DNA of 64,000 bases from Acidobacteriota bacterium (GTDB taxonomy: Bacteria > Acidobacteriota > Terriglobia > 2-12-FULL-54-10), in NCBI GenBank assembly GCA_016191085.1, contig JACPPJ010000038.1, forward strand, positions 1 through 64,000, given 5' to 3'. A program made the translations under genes and the position numbers. Numbering within the stretch: the first letter of the stretch is position 1; each line of letters opens with the position of its first letter. The notes under the pieces were generated by a model, which did no database searches, was not told where the DNA came from, and saw only the letters and a list, made by a program, of their open reading frames with translations. Positions 35,530 through 43,092 of this stretch are shown one piece after another.

Positions 35530-37392
35530 ATGAAGTATTATGGTCCGAGTATTCCACCGGGACGCGCACAATATCTACGATTCCTCATCATCGCGGTCGC
35601 GCTTCTGACTACGCTGTCCGTTGCCGTATTCTGGGTATTGCGGGGAATACAAAAGCAGGTGAATAAGCGACTCGCCAGTTCGCTGCAGACTGTATTGCAT
35701 GCGACCGATAAGGCGCTGCAAAATTGGGCGGAACAGAACTTAAACGATCTGCGCGTCCTCGCAAGTGACGACGATCTCAGCGATGGAGTTGAGGCGCAGT
35801 TGCGTCTCTCGCGCGACCGCTCAGCCCTCCTGCATACGCCGGCGTTAGAAAGCATACGCAAGCGGCTCGGTGCGACGCTTCGAACAGGGCACTACGTGGG
35901 TTTCTCTGTGATAGCTCCGGATGGATTCGAGATTGCAACCTCGTCCGACGACGCCATTGGCACGAGGCATATCGCCGAGCAGATTCCTACGCTGTTGCCG
36001 CGGATCATGGCAGGCGCGTCTGTCCTGGAGTTGCCACATGGATCGGCGTTTTTTTTGCCCGGACCGAGTGACCGCCGGTACCCGGTTGTTCCCGCCGCAA
36101 CGCCGATCCGCGATCGCAATGAGCGCGTCGTTGCAGCTCTGGTGTGTTATATCGACCCGCAAGGCGAGTTTACCGATACGATTCGATTAGGCCGATTCGA
36201 GAGTACCGGAGAGACCTATGCGTTTGACCGCGACGGGCGATTTCTGACTGAAACCCGTTTTATGGAATATCTGCGAAACATCGGTCTCGTCTCGCCCAGC
36301 GAATCTGCTTTGGCTATTTTCGTGCGAGATCCTCTAGGCAATATTGTAGAGGCCTATCGTCCAAATGGCCGGCGCGATTTGCCGCTGACGCAAATGGCTC
36401 GTACTGCGATTCAGGGGCAAGCGGGAATGGACCTTAACGGATACACGGATTATCGTGGAGCCCCGGTGATTGGTGCGTGGCTGTGGGACAGCAAGCTTGG
36501 AATGGGGCTGGCTACAGAGATGGAGGTTGCCGAAGCGCATGCCCCAGCTCGACGAATTAGGATACTTTCTGTAACCATGCTGTTGTTGATCGCGGCAGTT
36601 ATGATTGCGCTGGTCATCATGGTGAGACAGCGTGCCGGGCTACTGGCCCAGGAAGCAGTAAAGGCAAGAGAAGAACTGATGTCGATCGTGGCTCACGATC
36701 TAAGAAACCCGATCAACGCCATTGTAGTGCGCTCACACATTTTGATGGGAAGGCTCAGGAACTCTGGTGAGAATGAAGAGCTACGGCGCCAGATGGAATC
36801 GATCAACCGTACTGCATATCAAATGAACGCGCTCCTCAGCGATTTGACCGACCTTGCAAGACTAGAGGCCGGCCGCCTTCTTGTTGAACTCCGGGAAAGC
36901 AGTCTGGATGAAACCCTGCAGACTGCAATCGACACGATCCGCCCGCTAATGAATGAAAAAGACATTCAGTTTCAGGCACAGATCGCGGAGAATCTGCCGC
37001 GAGCAAGCATCGACCGCGGCAGGATAAGTCAAGTACTGGACAATCTGCTTGGAAATGCCGTGAAATTCACGCCCGCCCGCGGTCGCATTGGTATGCAGGT
37101 CGAACCCTTGGATGGGAAAATCCAATTTTGCATCAGTGATACGGGGCGGGGAATTCCACCAGAAGCGCTTCCGCACGTTTTCGAGCAACACTGGCAACTG
37201 CGGGCAGGAAGGGAAGGAATGGGATTAGGGTTGTTCATTGCCAAAACACTCGTAGAAGCGCATCAGGGTCAAATCTGGGTACAGAGTGCTGTCAATGAAG
37301 GCACCAAATTCTACTTTACACTGCCGGCGCTTGAATCAATCCCCCACAACCCCACGCATCCGACATCAGTTTTGACCGCGGCAAGAGTCTGA
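35530..37392 (+). CDS. membrane sensor histidine kinase with periplasmic double-Cache-like domain
   Basis: A 620-residue kinase. The first span is at about 17-38, a large periplasmic sensor (about 40-345) of dCache character contains GFSVIAPDGFEIATSSDDAI and GETYAFDRDGRFLTETRF, and the second span is at about 347-367. HisKA has H389 in IVAHDLRNPINA, and HATPase_c has NLLGNAVKFTPARG and GMGLGLFIAKTL. There is no HAMP domain between span 2 and the dimerisation helices, which is unusual. No response regulator lies next to it, so it is an orphan kinase. ATG with GAAGAGG upstream. Confidence 0.92.
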   Translation: MKYYGPSIPPGRAQYLRFLIIAVALLTTLSVAVFWVLRGIQKQVNKRLASSLQTVLHATDKALQNWAEQNLNDLRVLASDDDLSDGVEAQLRLSRDRSALLHTPALESIRKRLGATLRTGHYVGFSVIAPDGFEIATSSDDAIGTRHIAEQIPTLLPRIMAGASVLELPHGSAFFLPGPSDRRYPVVPAATPIRDRNERVVAALVCYIDPQGEFTDTIRLGRFESTGETYAFDRDGRFLTETRFMEYLRNIGLVSPSESALAIFVRDPLGNIVEAYRPNGRRDLPLTQMARTAIQGQAGMDLNGYTDYRGAPVIGAWLWDSKLGMGLATEMEVAEAHAPARRIRILSVTMLLLIAAVMIALVIMVRQRAGLLAQEAVKAREELMSIVAHDLRNPINAIVVRSHILMGRLRNSGENEELRRQMESINRTAYQMNALLSDLTDLARLEAGRLLVELRESSLDETLQTAIDTIRPLMNEKDIQFQAQIAENLPRASIDRGRISQVLDNLLGNAVKFTPARGRIGMQVEPLDGKIQFCISDTGRGIPPEALPHVFEQHWQLRAGREGMGLGLFIAKTLVEAHQGQIWVQSAVNEGTKFYFTLPALESIPHNPTHPTSVLTAARV

Positions 37393-37414
37393 TGATCGGT
37401 ATCTCTATGATTTC

Positions 37415-37504
37415 TGGCGGTGAGGGTGGGATTCGAACCCACGGAGCCCTTTCGAGCTCAACGGTTTTCGAGACCGCCCGATTCAACCACTCTCGCACCT
37501 CACC
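37415..37504 (-). tRNA. tRNA-Ser (anticodon CGA)
   Basis: The reverse strand folds as a class II tRNA. The acceptor is GGTGAGG / CCTCACC with G73 and an encoded CCA. The anticodon loop CTCGAAA sits between GGCGGT and ACCGTT. A long variable arm (GAGCTCGAAAGGGCTC) follows, then the T arm with GGTTCGAATCC. CGA reads the serine codon UCG. The long variable arm confirms a serine-type identity. Confidence 0.96.
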
Positions 37505-37549
37505 GCGACACAACTGAGGAGGGTTCAAACTCAGAAGTTAGCAAACCCA

Positions 37550-38011
37550 TTATACAGTCGCGCGCTTTTTTTGGAAAAATCCGCGAATCATTGCGGCGCA
37601 CTCCTCCTGGAGCGCTCCGCGCGTGACCTCCATCCTGTGATTCAGGCGGACGTCATCAGCGATTCGGAACAGGGAATAGACCGCTCCGGCTTTGGGATCG
37701 TCGCAACCATATACGAGCCTTGCGATCCGCGCCTGCACGGCTGCTCCGGCGCACATGGCGCAGGGTTCTACCGTGACATACAAGGTGCAATCCTCCAGCC
37801 TGTAATTGCCTTTTGCTAAAGCGGCTTGCCGTAAAGCGACAATCTCGGCGTGAGCCGTGGGGTCGGTCAGCGTGATGGTTCTGTTTCCGCCGCGCCCGAT
37901 AATCGCCGATCCGCTGACAACCACCGCGCCAACGGGCACTTCGCCCTGCTCCTCGGCGCGTCGCGCCTCATCGAGCGCCGCTTGCATGAAAACGGTATCC
38001 ATGTTGCCCAT
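37550..38011 (-). CDS. tadA: tRNA-specific adenosine deaminase
   Basis: A 153-residue zinc deaminase that converts A34 to inosine in tRNA-Arg(ACG). HAEIVAL (about 53-59) provides one zinc ligand and the proton shuttle, and PCAMCAG (about 82-88) the two cysteines. The C-terminal FFQKKR tail is typical of TadA rather than other cytidine deaminases. The start could be Met1 or Met4. It is 45 bases from tRNA-Ser on the same strand and may be transcribed with it. Length fits (150-170). Confidence 0.94.
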   Translation of the reverse strand: MGNMDTVFMQAALDEARRAEEQGEVPVGAVVVSGSAIIGRGGNRTITLTDPTAHAEIVALRQAALAKGNYRLEDCTLYVTVEPCAMCAGAAVQARIARLVYGCDDPKAGAVYSLFRIADDVRLNHRMEVTRGALQEECAAMIRGFFQKKRATV

Positions 38012-38110
38012 TTTACCCGCTATTGCCCGGCGGCAACGTTTGCGTTAACTTATATTTAGCGGTGCTGTAATTGAACCCGTCAGGGTGCGCCACAGGATGG
38101 GAAAGGACAT

Positions 38111-38620
38111 ATGGCTTCTACCGGCAACGGCAAGGGTGACTTCAAAACGTTTCTGCGTAAGATCTTTTTGGTGGACCTACTGGAAGGCATGTGGGTAACG
38201 CTACGCTATGACCTGGCGGTCGGCGCGCGCGCCGGAAAGCCGAAGGAACTTTACACGGAGGAGTATCCCAAGGAAAGGCCTGCTGTCGCGGAACGTTACC
38301 GTGGAGCTCCCCGCCTGAACATCAATCCCGAGTCCGGCGAGACGCTCTGCATCTCTTGTGACCTGTGCTCCGTCGCCTGCCCTGAGAACCTGATCGTCGT
38401 CACTAGTGTGCGCGACGAGAAGACCCGCCGGAAAGTTCTCACCACTTTCACTTACGACACTTCTCGGTGCATGTTTTGCGGATTGTGCGAGGATGCCTGC
38501 CCTGTAGACGCTCTCGAGCTTACGCAGGATTTCGAGCTCGCGAATTACACCCGCGAAGGGGCCATCTGGGACCGCCAGACTCTAGAGGAAGGCCCGCGGC
38601 CGACGAGATACACACACTAA
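38111..38620 (+). CDS. nuoI: NADH-quinone oxidoreductase subunit I (NuoI), orphan
   Basis: A 169-residue ferredoxin-like complex I subunit. Two [4Fe-4S] motifs are present, CISCDLCSVACP (C80, 83, 86, 90) and CMFCGLCEDACP (C120, 123, 126, 130), which carry electrons from NuoG to NuoB. An N-terminal helix precedes GMWVTLRYDLAVG, matching the family's membrane-facing region. No other nuo gene lies nearby: tadA is upstream on the other strand and a HicB-like gene follows. It may be a dispersed or extra copy. ATG with AAAGGA upstream. All eight cysteines are intact, so it should be functional. Confidence 0.92.
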   Translation: MASTGNGKGDFKTFLRKIFLVDLLEGMWVTLRYDLAVGARAGKPKELYTEEYPKERPAVAERYRGAPRLNINPESGETLCISCDLCSVACPENLIVVTSVRDEKTRRKVLTTFTYDTSRCMFCGLCEDACPVDALELTQDFELANYTREGAIWDRQTLEEGPRPTRYTH

Positions 38621-38727
38621 ACGCCGCACTCCCCCGTTCTGCTCTACCTCGTCAGTTGATGAGACACACAAAGCGTTACAATAGAGAAATTAGCCGCGCA
38701 GAGGGATTTCAGGCTAAGGAGTTTCGC

Positions 38728-38985
38728 ATGTGCCGAGGTGAAGACTGGGCTTATGAAGTTCCATTGGTCGCGACCCAGAAAGCAGAAGGCGGGTACAGGG
38801 TCACCAGTCCTACATTGCCGGAATTGGTCGCGGAGGGCGACACTAGAGAGGACGCGCTCAGCAGCGCACAAACGGCGCTCGGCGCAGTGCTCGACCTCTA
38901 TGAAGAGAAGGGGAAAACCACTACCGTATGGTTTTTAGCGGTGTGGGCGCAAATACCGTGGCAGATAATCTCCTCCGGGGGTTGA
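38728..38985 (+). CDS. HicB-like antitoxin, C-terminus probably altered
   Basis: An 85-residue protein. Residues 9-60 (YEVPLVATQKAEGGYRVTSP, LPELVAEGDTREDALSSAQT) match the HicB pseudo-RNase H fold. After LYEEKGK the frame reads TTTVWFLAVWAQIPWQ, unlike HicB. In another frame the DNA continues as GKPLPYGF before a stop, which looks more like the family ('GxPLP'). A small indel is therefore likely near 38925. AAGGAG precedes ATG. No HicA toxin is visible on either side, so this is a solitary antitoxin, possibly a regulator or a relic. Confidence 0.65.
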   Translation: MCRGEDWAYEVPLVATQKAEGGYRVTSPTLPELVAEGDTREDALSSAQTALGAVLDLYEEKGKTTTVWFLAVWAQIPWQIISSGG

Positions 38986-39093
38986 GCGATCTCCCGCACG
39001 GCAACGACGCGCAATGATTTTCCTCGGCGGCAACCCCGTACCGTTCTTTTGATTCCAAGATAAGGACGGGTTTCGGAGTTTCGCCCCGGATTT

Positions 39094-40725
39094 TTGGCTG
39101 AGGAGTGGGGTATCGTCAGATCAACTCTATGGCTGGTTTCGCTGGCAGCCTGTTTGGCTGCGCCGCCAGTGCATGCTCAACTGCGGGACGCCCGGCCGAA
39201 TGATGATATTCGCAACGCTCTGAAGAAAATCTGTCAGATTTACGACCTGGTATCAACCCAACTCGCCGAACCGGTGGACGCCGAAAGGGCCATGTATGAC
39301 GGCGCAGTGCGAGGCGCGCTGGCGGTACTCGACCCGTTTTCTACCTTCCTCGACGCTCAGCAATTCCACGCACTGCAGCAGCAGCAACAAGGAATTCAAA
39401 AAGGCTTTGGAGCCATACTGAACGTGCAGTCCGGAAGCGTCACTGTTTTGCAATCCGTCCCGGGCTCTCCGTTTGCGAGGGCGGGACTCGGTCCCGGTGA
39501 TCGCATCATTAGAATCAACGGCCAGGCAGTCGCATTTATGGGCTTGCAGGAACTGGTGGAGGTTCTACAAGCAGCCAAATCGGGCAATGTGCGTCTGTCC
39601 GTCCTGCAGAGCGGGACGGTAGTTCCCCGCGATATTGAATTGTCCCCAACCGAGTTGCCCAGCCCCACCGTTGACAAAAAGTTCCTTGTCACCCCGGATA
39701 CCGGATATCTGCACGTGGCAAGAATTGAAGAGAGCACTCCGGGCGAAATTAAGAATGCCATTGAGCAGTGGCAAGGCATCAACCTTCGCGGCGTGATTCT
39801 CGACCTGCGGGACAACCCTGGGGGCTCGTTGGAACATGCAATTGCTGTCGCTTCTTTGTTTTTGCAGCCGGGGCAGGCTGTGGTAAGCTTGCAAGGTCGG
39901 GCCGTTCCGGCGAAAACCTATGCAGTGGACTCGCCTCCCCTTTGGAGCAATCTTCCTCTGGCAGTGTTGATTAATGGAAGATCGGCGAGCGCGGCGGAGA
40001 TCATCGCCGCCGCTTTGCAAGAACACGACCGTGCCTGGGTCGTTGGCGAGCCGAGTTTCGGCAAAGGAGTCGTCGAAGCCGTCATGCTCCTGAGTGAGGG
40101 TACTGCGCTGGCTCTTACAGTAGCCCGCTACTTCACGCCTCAGGGGCGCTCGGTACAGCGGCCTTTGCCCGGAACCGCGCTGGCTGATATCGTTGGTGGA
40201 GCGGACAAGCGGTTTCACTCCGACAACGGTAGACCATTGGCTCAAGGTGGAGGAGTACAGCCAGACCAACAGGCCGCCTCATGGCAACTTGACCCGTGGG
40301 CGGCGTATTTTGGGCAAAGCACGGCTTTCGTGAACTTTGCCCAATCGTACATAGATCGTCACGGCAAAGTGACCGAATCGTTCGAAGTGAATGACGCGGT
40401 GCTGGGCGAATTTCAAAGCTTTTTAGAGGGAGCTGGATTGCCCGTTCCGCCGCAGTCATGGACTCGTTCGCTGCCGTACATCCAGGTTCGTATCAAGACA
40501 GAAATGTTCAACCTGGTTTTTGGTGCATCCAGAGGGGATGAGGTGGAGGTGCGGGGCGATCCTCAGGTCGCAAGCGCTGTCCAGGGCCTGGAACAGGCTC
40601 GAAAACTGCTCCAGTACATGGAGCAACATAAATCCAAACAAATAGCCGTTGGTAATCAGGGAGAGCGCTTTTTCTCACCGTCCCGTTCCTTGCGGTTTAT
40701 TCACGGCCAGGCGGCGGCGAAATGA
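39094..40725 (+). CDS. ctp: S41 family carboxyl-terminal processing protease
   Basis: A 543-residue exported serine protease. Signal peptide about 8-27 (TLWLVSLAACLAAPPVHA). The PDZ domain (about 100-190) contains GFGAILNV and RAGLGPGDRIIRINGQ. The catalytic dyad is Ser299 in NGRSASAAE and Lys324 in FGKG, the usual 25 residues apart. About 150 C-terminal residues follow the core. The TTG start at 39094 is uncertain: a GAGGAG lies just inside the frame (39101-39106) and no ATG/GTG start follows it. Such proteases trim periplasmic proteins at their C-termini. It is followed by two more envelope genes. Confidence 0.88.
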   Translation: MAEEWGIVRSTLWLVSLAACLAAPPVHAQLRDARPNDDIRNALKKICQIYDLVSTQLAEPVDAERAMYDGAVRGALAVLDPFSTFLDAQQFHALQQQQQGIQKGFGAILNVQSGSVTVLQSVPGSPFARAGLGPGDRIIRINGQAVAFMGLQELVEVLQAAKSGNVRLSVLQSGTVVPRDIELSPTELPSPTVDKKFLVTPDTGYLHVARIEESTPGEIKNAIEQWQGINLRGVILDLRDNPGGSLEHAIAVASLFLQPGQAVVSLQGRAVPAKTYAVDSPPLWSNLPLAVLINGRSASAAEIIAAALQEHDRAWVVGEPSFGKGVVEAVMLLSEGTALALTVARYFTPQGRSVQRPLPGTALADIVGGADKRFHSDNGRPLAQGGGVQPDQQAASWQLDPWAAYFGQSTAFVNFAQSYIDRHGKVTESFEVNDAVLGEFQSFLEGAGLPVPPQSWTRSLPYIQVRIKTEMFNLVFGASRGDEVEVRGDPQVASAVQGLEQARKLLQYMEQHKSKQIAVGNQGERFFSPSRSLRFIHGQAAAK

Positions 40726-40768
40726 GAATCGCCGGACTACCACATGGTAGGGAGGAGTAGCAGTAGAA

Positions 40769-41614
40769 ATGGTCTCAAAATATCGAATTCTGGTAATCGC
40801 TTTAATGTTTTGCCTTGCCTGGGCGGTCAGCCCCCGGGCGCAAGCCAAGAACACATTGATCTGCACCATGGTGGATGAGAGCGACAAGCCCATCGCGAAG
40901 CAGGAATTTACGCTTACCTCTGAGAGCGGAAAGCAGCACAAGAAGAAGACTAACGAACAGGGTGAGGCCAAGTTTGGCGGCTTGGATGACGGTACCTACA
41001 CGTTGAGTTCCGAGATCCCCGGCTTCGTCGAGGGCAAATCAGCTCCCATGGAGGTTTCGGGCAATGCTGAGAAACCCTGCAAGTACACTTTGGTGAGTGC
41101 GGCCTATGCCAACGGCAGACTTAAGGAAGTAATGAGCCTGATTCAGCAGAAGAAGTTCGCGGAAGCCGAAGCGACCAGCAAGAAACTGGTTGAGATGATG
41201 CCCGGCGAAGGCGCCGCATATTACGTGCTAGCGGTGACGTATGCATATGAGGGCAAAGAAGAGGCTATTCCTACAATCAAGAAGGCCGTGGAACTGGCGC
41301 CCGACAAGTTCAAAGACAAGGAACTTCCCATCCAGATGCAGGCGTTAAATCAACAAGCGGAAAACGCGAAACAGAAAAAAGATTTCCCGGCCGCGATCCA
41401 GAAGTATGAAACCATGCTCTCCATATCGCCTAACGATCCCACTGTTTTGTTCAATATGGCGGTTACGTATGCGGCAGCGAACGAGTTGGATAAAGCGATT
41501 ACGAACATTGATAAGGTACTGGTGATTAAACCTGACGACGCGGAAGCCAAGCAGCTGAAAGCCCGCTTGGAAAAGTTGTTCGACGACCAAATCAATAAGA
41601 AGCTTGAGAAATAG
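40769..41614 (+). CDS. exported TPR protein with carboxypeptidase-regulatory-like domain
   Basis: A 281-residue protein. Signal peptide about 1-27 (YRILVIALMFCLAWAVSPRA). A beta-sandwich (about 30-105) reads TMVDESDKPIAKQEFTLTSE and FGGLDDGTYTLSSEIPGF, a carboxypeptidase-regulatory-like module. TPR units follow (about 115-270), including AAYYVLAVTYAYEGKEEAIP and PNDPTVLFNMAVTYAAANEL. It is probably a periplasmic scaffold. It starts 43 bases after the S41 protease on the same strand and ends directly in a hairpin. Confidence 0.8.
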   Translation: MVSKYRILVIALMFCLAWAVSPRAQAKNTLICTMVDESDKPIAKQEFTLTSESGKQHKKKTNEQGEAKFGGLDDGTYTLSSEIPGFVEGKSAPMEVSGNAEKPCKYTLVSAAYANGRLKEVMSLIQQKKFAEAEATSKKLVEMMPGEGAAYYVLAVTYAYEGKEEAIPTIKKAVELAPDKFKDKELPIQMQALNQQAENAKQKKDFPAAIQKYETMLSISPNDPTVLFNMAVTYAAANELDKAITNIDKVLVIKPDDAEAKQLKARLEKLFDDQINKKLEK

Positions 41615-41631
41615 GCCACGCGTGGCGTGGC
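41615..41631 (+). terminator. hairpin after TPR gene
   Basis: GCCACGC / GCGTGGC with a 3-base loop begins at the base after the stop codon. Only two T's follow, so it is a partial or attenuating terminator at best. Confidence 0.45.
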
Positions 41632-41692
41632 TTGAATTCAAGTGGGAAAGCTGCACGGCTTTGCCACCATCAATCCGAGTCAAGGAGTAGGG

Positions 41693-42355
41693 ATGCGAGT
41701 ATTTGTATTATCAGTTTTAGTGGTAGCGGCGACGGCAGTGCTGGCCGTGCCCGCCACCAGCTATGCTCAAAGCAAAGTGGCGGTGATCAGAATTCAGGAG
41801 GCGATTGCGCGCTGCAATGACGGCCAGGCAGCAGCCAAAACTCTGCGCGAAAAGTTCGGGCCAAAACAGCAGGACCTGGAAAGACAACAGCGAGAAATTA
41901 ACGAGCTGCAAAACCAGTTGAGGAACCAGGAAAAAACGCTGAGCGACGAGGCACGGAACAGGCTGCTACGCTCAATTGACGAAAAGACGCGAGCTCTGAC
42001 GCGAGCGAATGAAGATGCTCAGGCCGAGGCGCAGCAGGCCGAGCAGGACGCAGTCAGCGAGATCGGTCGCAAGATGATGAGTATCATAACGGAGCATTCC
42101 AAGGGGCAGGGATACTCATTGGTCGTAGATGTTTCTTCGCCGCAGACTCCGGTGCTATATGCCGACAGTTCCCTGGACATAACCGAGAAAGTCATCGAGC
42201 TATACAACGCAGCCGGTGCAAAAACCGGCTCAGCGGCTCCGTCCAGCGGTGCTGCTCCGTCCGGAGGCGCGCCTCCAGCGGCATCGCAGTCTCCGGCTGC
42301 CAAACCGCCTGCCGCCACAACGCCGAAGGCAGCAGAGTCCGCAGCCAAACCGTAG
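41693..42355 (+). CDS. OmpH/Skp-like periplasmic chaperone
   Basis: A protein of about 220 residues. I chose ATG 41693 (AAGGAG upstream) because it begins a proper signal peptide, RVFVLSVLVVAATAVLAV. The mature part starts SKVAVIRIQEAIARC, the OmpH/Skp start, followed by two long charged helices (about 45-125) that form the chaperone's tentacle, and a return strand YSLVVDVSSPQTPVLYAD. A Pro/Ala/Ser-rich tail (about 175-220) is extra to the family. Skp escorts unfolded outer-membrane proteins. No bamA or lpx genes are adjacent, unlike the usual setting. Confidence 0.87.
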   Translation: MRVFVLSVLVVAATAVLAVPATSYAQSKVAVIRIQEAIARCNDGQAAAKTLREKFGPKQQDLERQQREINELQNQLRNQEKTLSDEARNRLLRSIDEKTRALTRANEDAQAEAQQAEQDAVSEIGRKMMSIITEHSKGQGYSLVVDVSSPQTPVLYADSSLDITEKVIELYNAAGAKTGSAAPSSGAAPSGGAPPAASQSPAAKPPAATTPKAAESAAKP

Positions 42356-42377
42356 AACGGTAGCTCGCATTCCAGCA

Positions 42378-42402
42378 CTCAGCCGTGTATGGCACGGCTG
42401 AG
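42378..42402 (+). terminator. hairpin after OmpH-like gene
   Basis: A perfect 10-bp stem CTCAGCCGTG / CACGGCTGAG with a 5-base loop, 23 bases after the stop, followed by TTGTCTT. Confidence 0.7.
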
Positions 42403-42510
42403 TTGTCTTGGAAGTTTCTCGCGTTTCACGTCGGAAACCTTGCTTCTCTCTCCCCCGCGTGTTAGTTTCTCCCGTCTGAGTAGTTTGCTCAAATTCCAAA
42501 TGAGGTACGT

Positions 42511-43092
42511 ATGAGGAAATTGTTTTTCTACTTGTTGTTCGTTGTCGTGTCAACTATGGTCGGTGGAGCGACAACGCTCGTGCAGATGGATCTGGACGAT
42601 CTGACATCCCAGGCGCAGACCATCGTGTACGGCCGGATTGTTTCCAGCCGCACGGAATGGGACAAGAATCATTCTGCCATTTATACCTTCTACACGGTAC
42701 AGCCGATCGAGTATCTGAAAGGCCAACTGGGATCGACTTTCGAGCTGCAGGAGATGGGCGGTACGCTTGACGGTTTGACCATGCGGGTGCCCTCCGCGCC
42801 CGAATTCAAACCGGGACAGGAAGAGGTGCTGTTTGTCTGGACAGACCAACTCGGGCGGAACCTGGTGATCGGAATGGAACAGGGTGCCGTGGGGGTCGAA
42901 ACAGACCAGCAAACGGGCCAGAAATCGCTGAACCGGACGATCCGCATCGGATCATCTCGCGAACTTGCGAAATCGAATGAACCGGCCCCAGTCACCAGCA
43001 AACTGCTACCGCAGTTCTTCGATCAGGTTCGCCGTTCGGCGGCGAAGGCCGCTCAAAGAAGCGGAAATTCAGGCGAAAGGAGCACGAGATGA
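42511..43092 (+). CDS. exported protein of unknown function, coupled to a matrixin
   Basis: A 193-residue protein with signal peptide about 1-19 (RKLFFYLLFVVVSTMVGG). The mature start TTLVQMDLDDLTSQAQTIVY and an internal QPIEYLKGQLGSTFELQEMG and PGQEEVLFVWTD give a small beta-rich domain (about 25-150). The tail is basic and low-complexity. I do not recognise a named family. Its stop overlaps the matrixin ATG (ATGA), so the two are made together, and it may help fold, hold or target the protease. That role is inference from position only. Confidence 0.7.
   Translation: MRKLFFYLLFVVVSTMVGGATTLVQMDLDDLTSQAQTIVYGRIVSSRTEWDKNHSAIYTFYTVQPIEYLKGQLGSTFELQEMGGTLDGLTMRVPSAPEFKPGQEEVLFVWTDQLGRNLVIGMEQGAVGVETDQQTGQKSLNRTIRIGSSRELAKSNEPAPVTSKLLPQFFDQVRRSAAKAAQRSGNSGERSTR

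Noticed and set aside
38640-39093. A HicA toxin gene next to the HicB-like antitoxin
   Set aside because: Read in all frames on both sides. Nothing resembles the HicA double-stranded RNA-binding fold.
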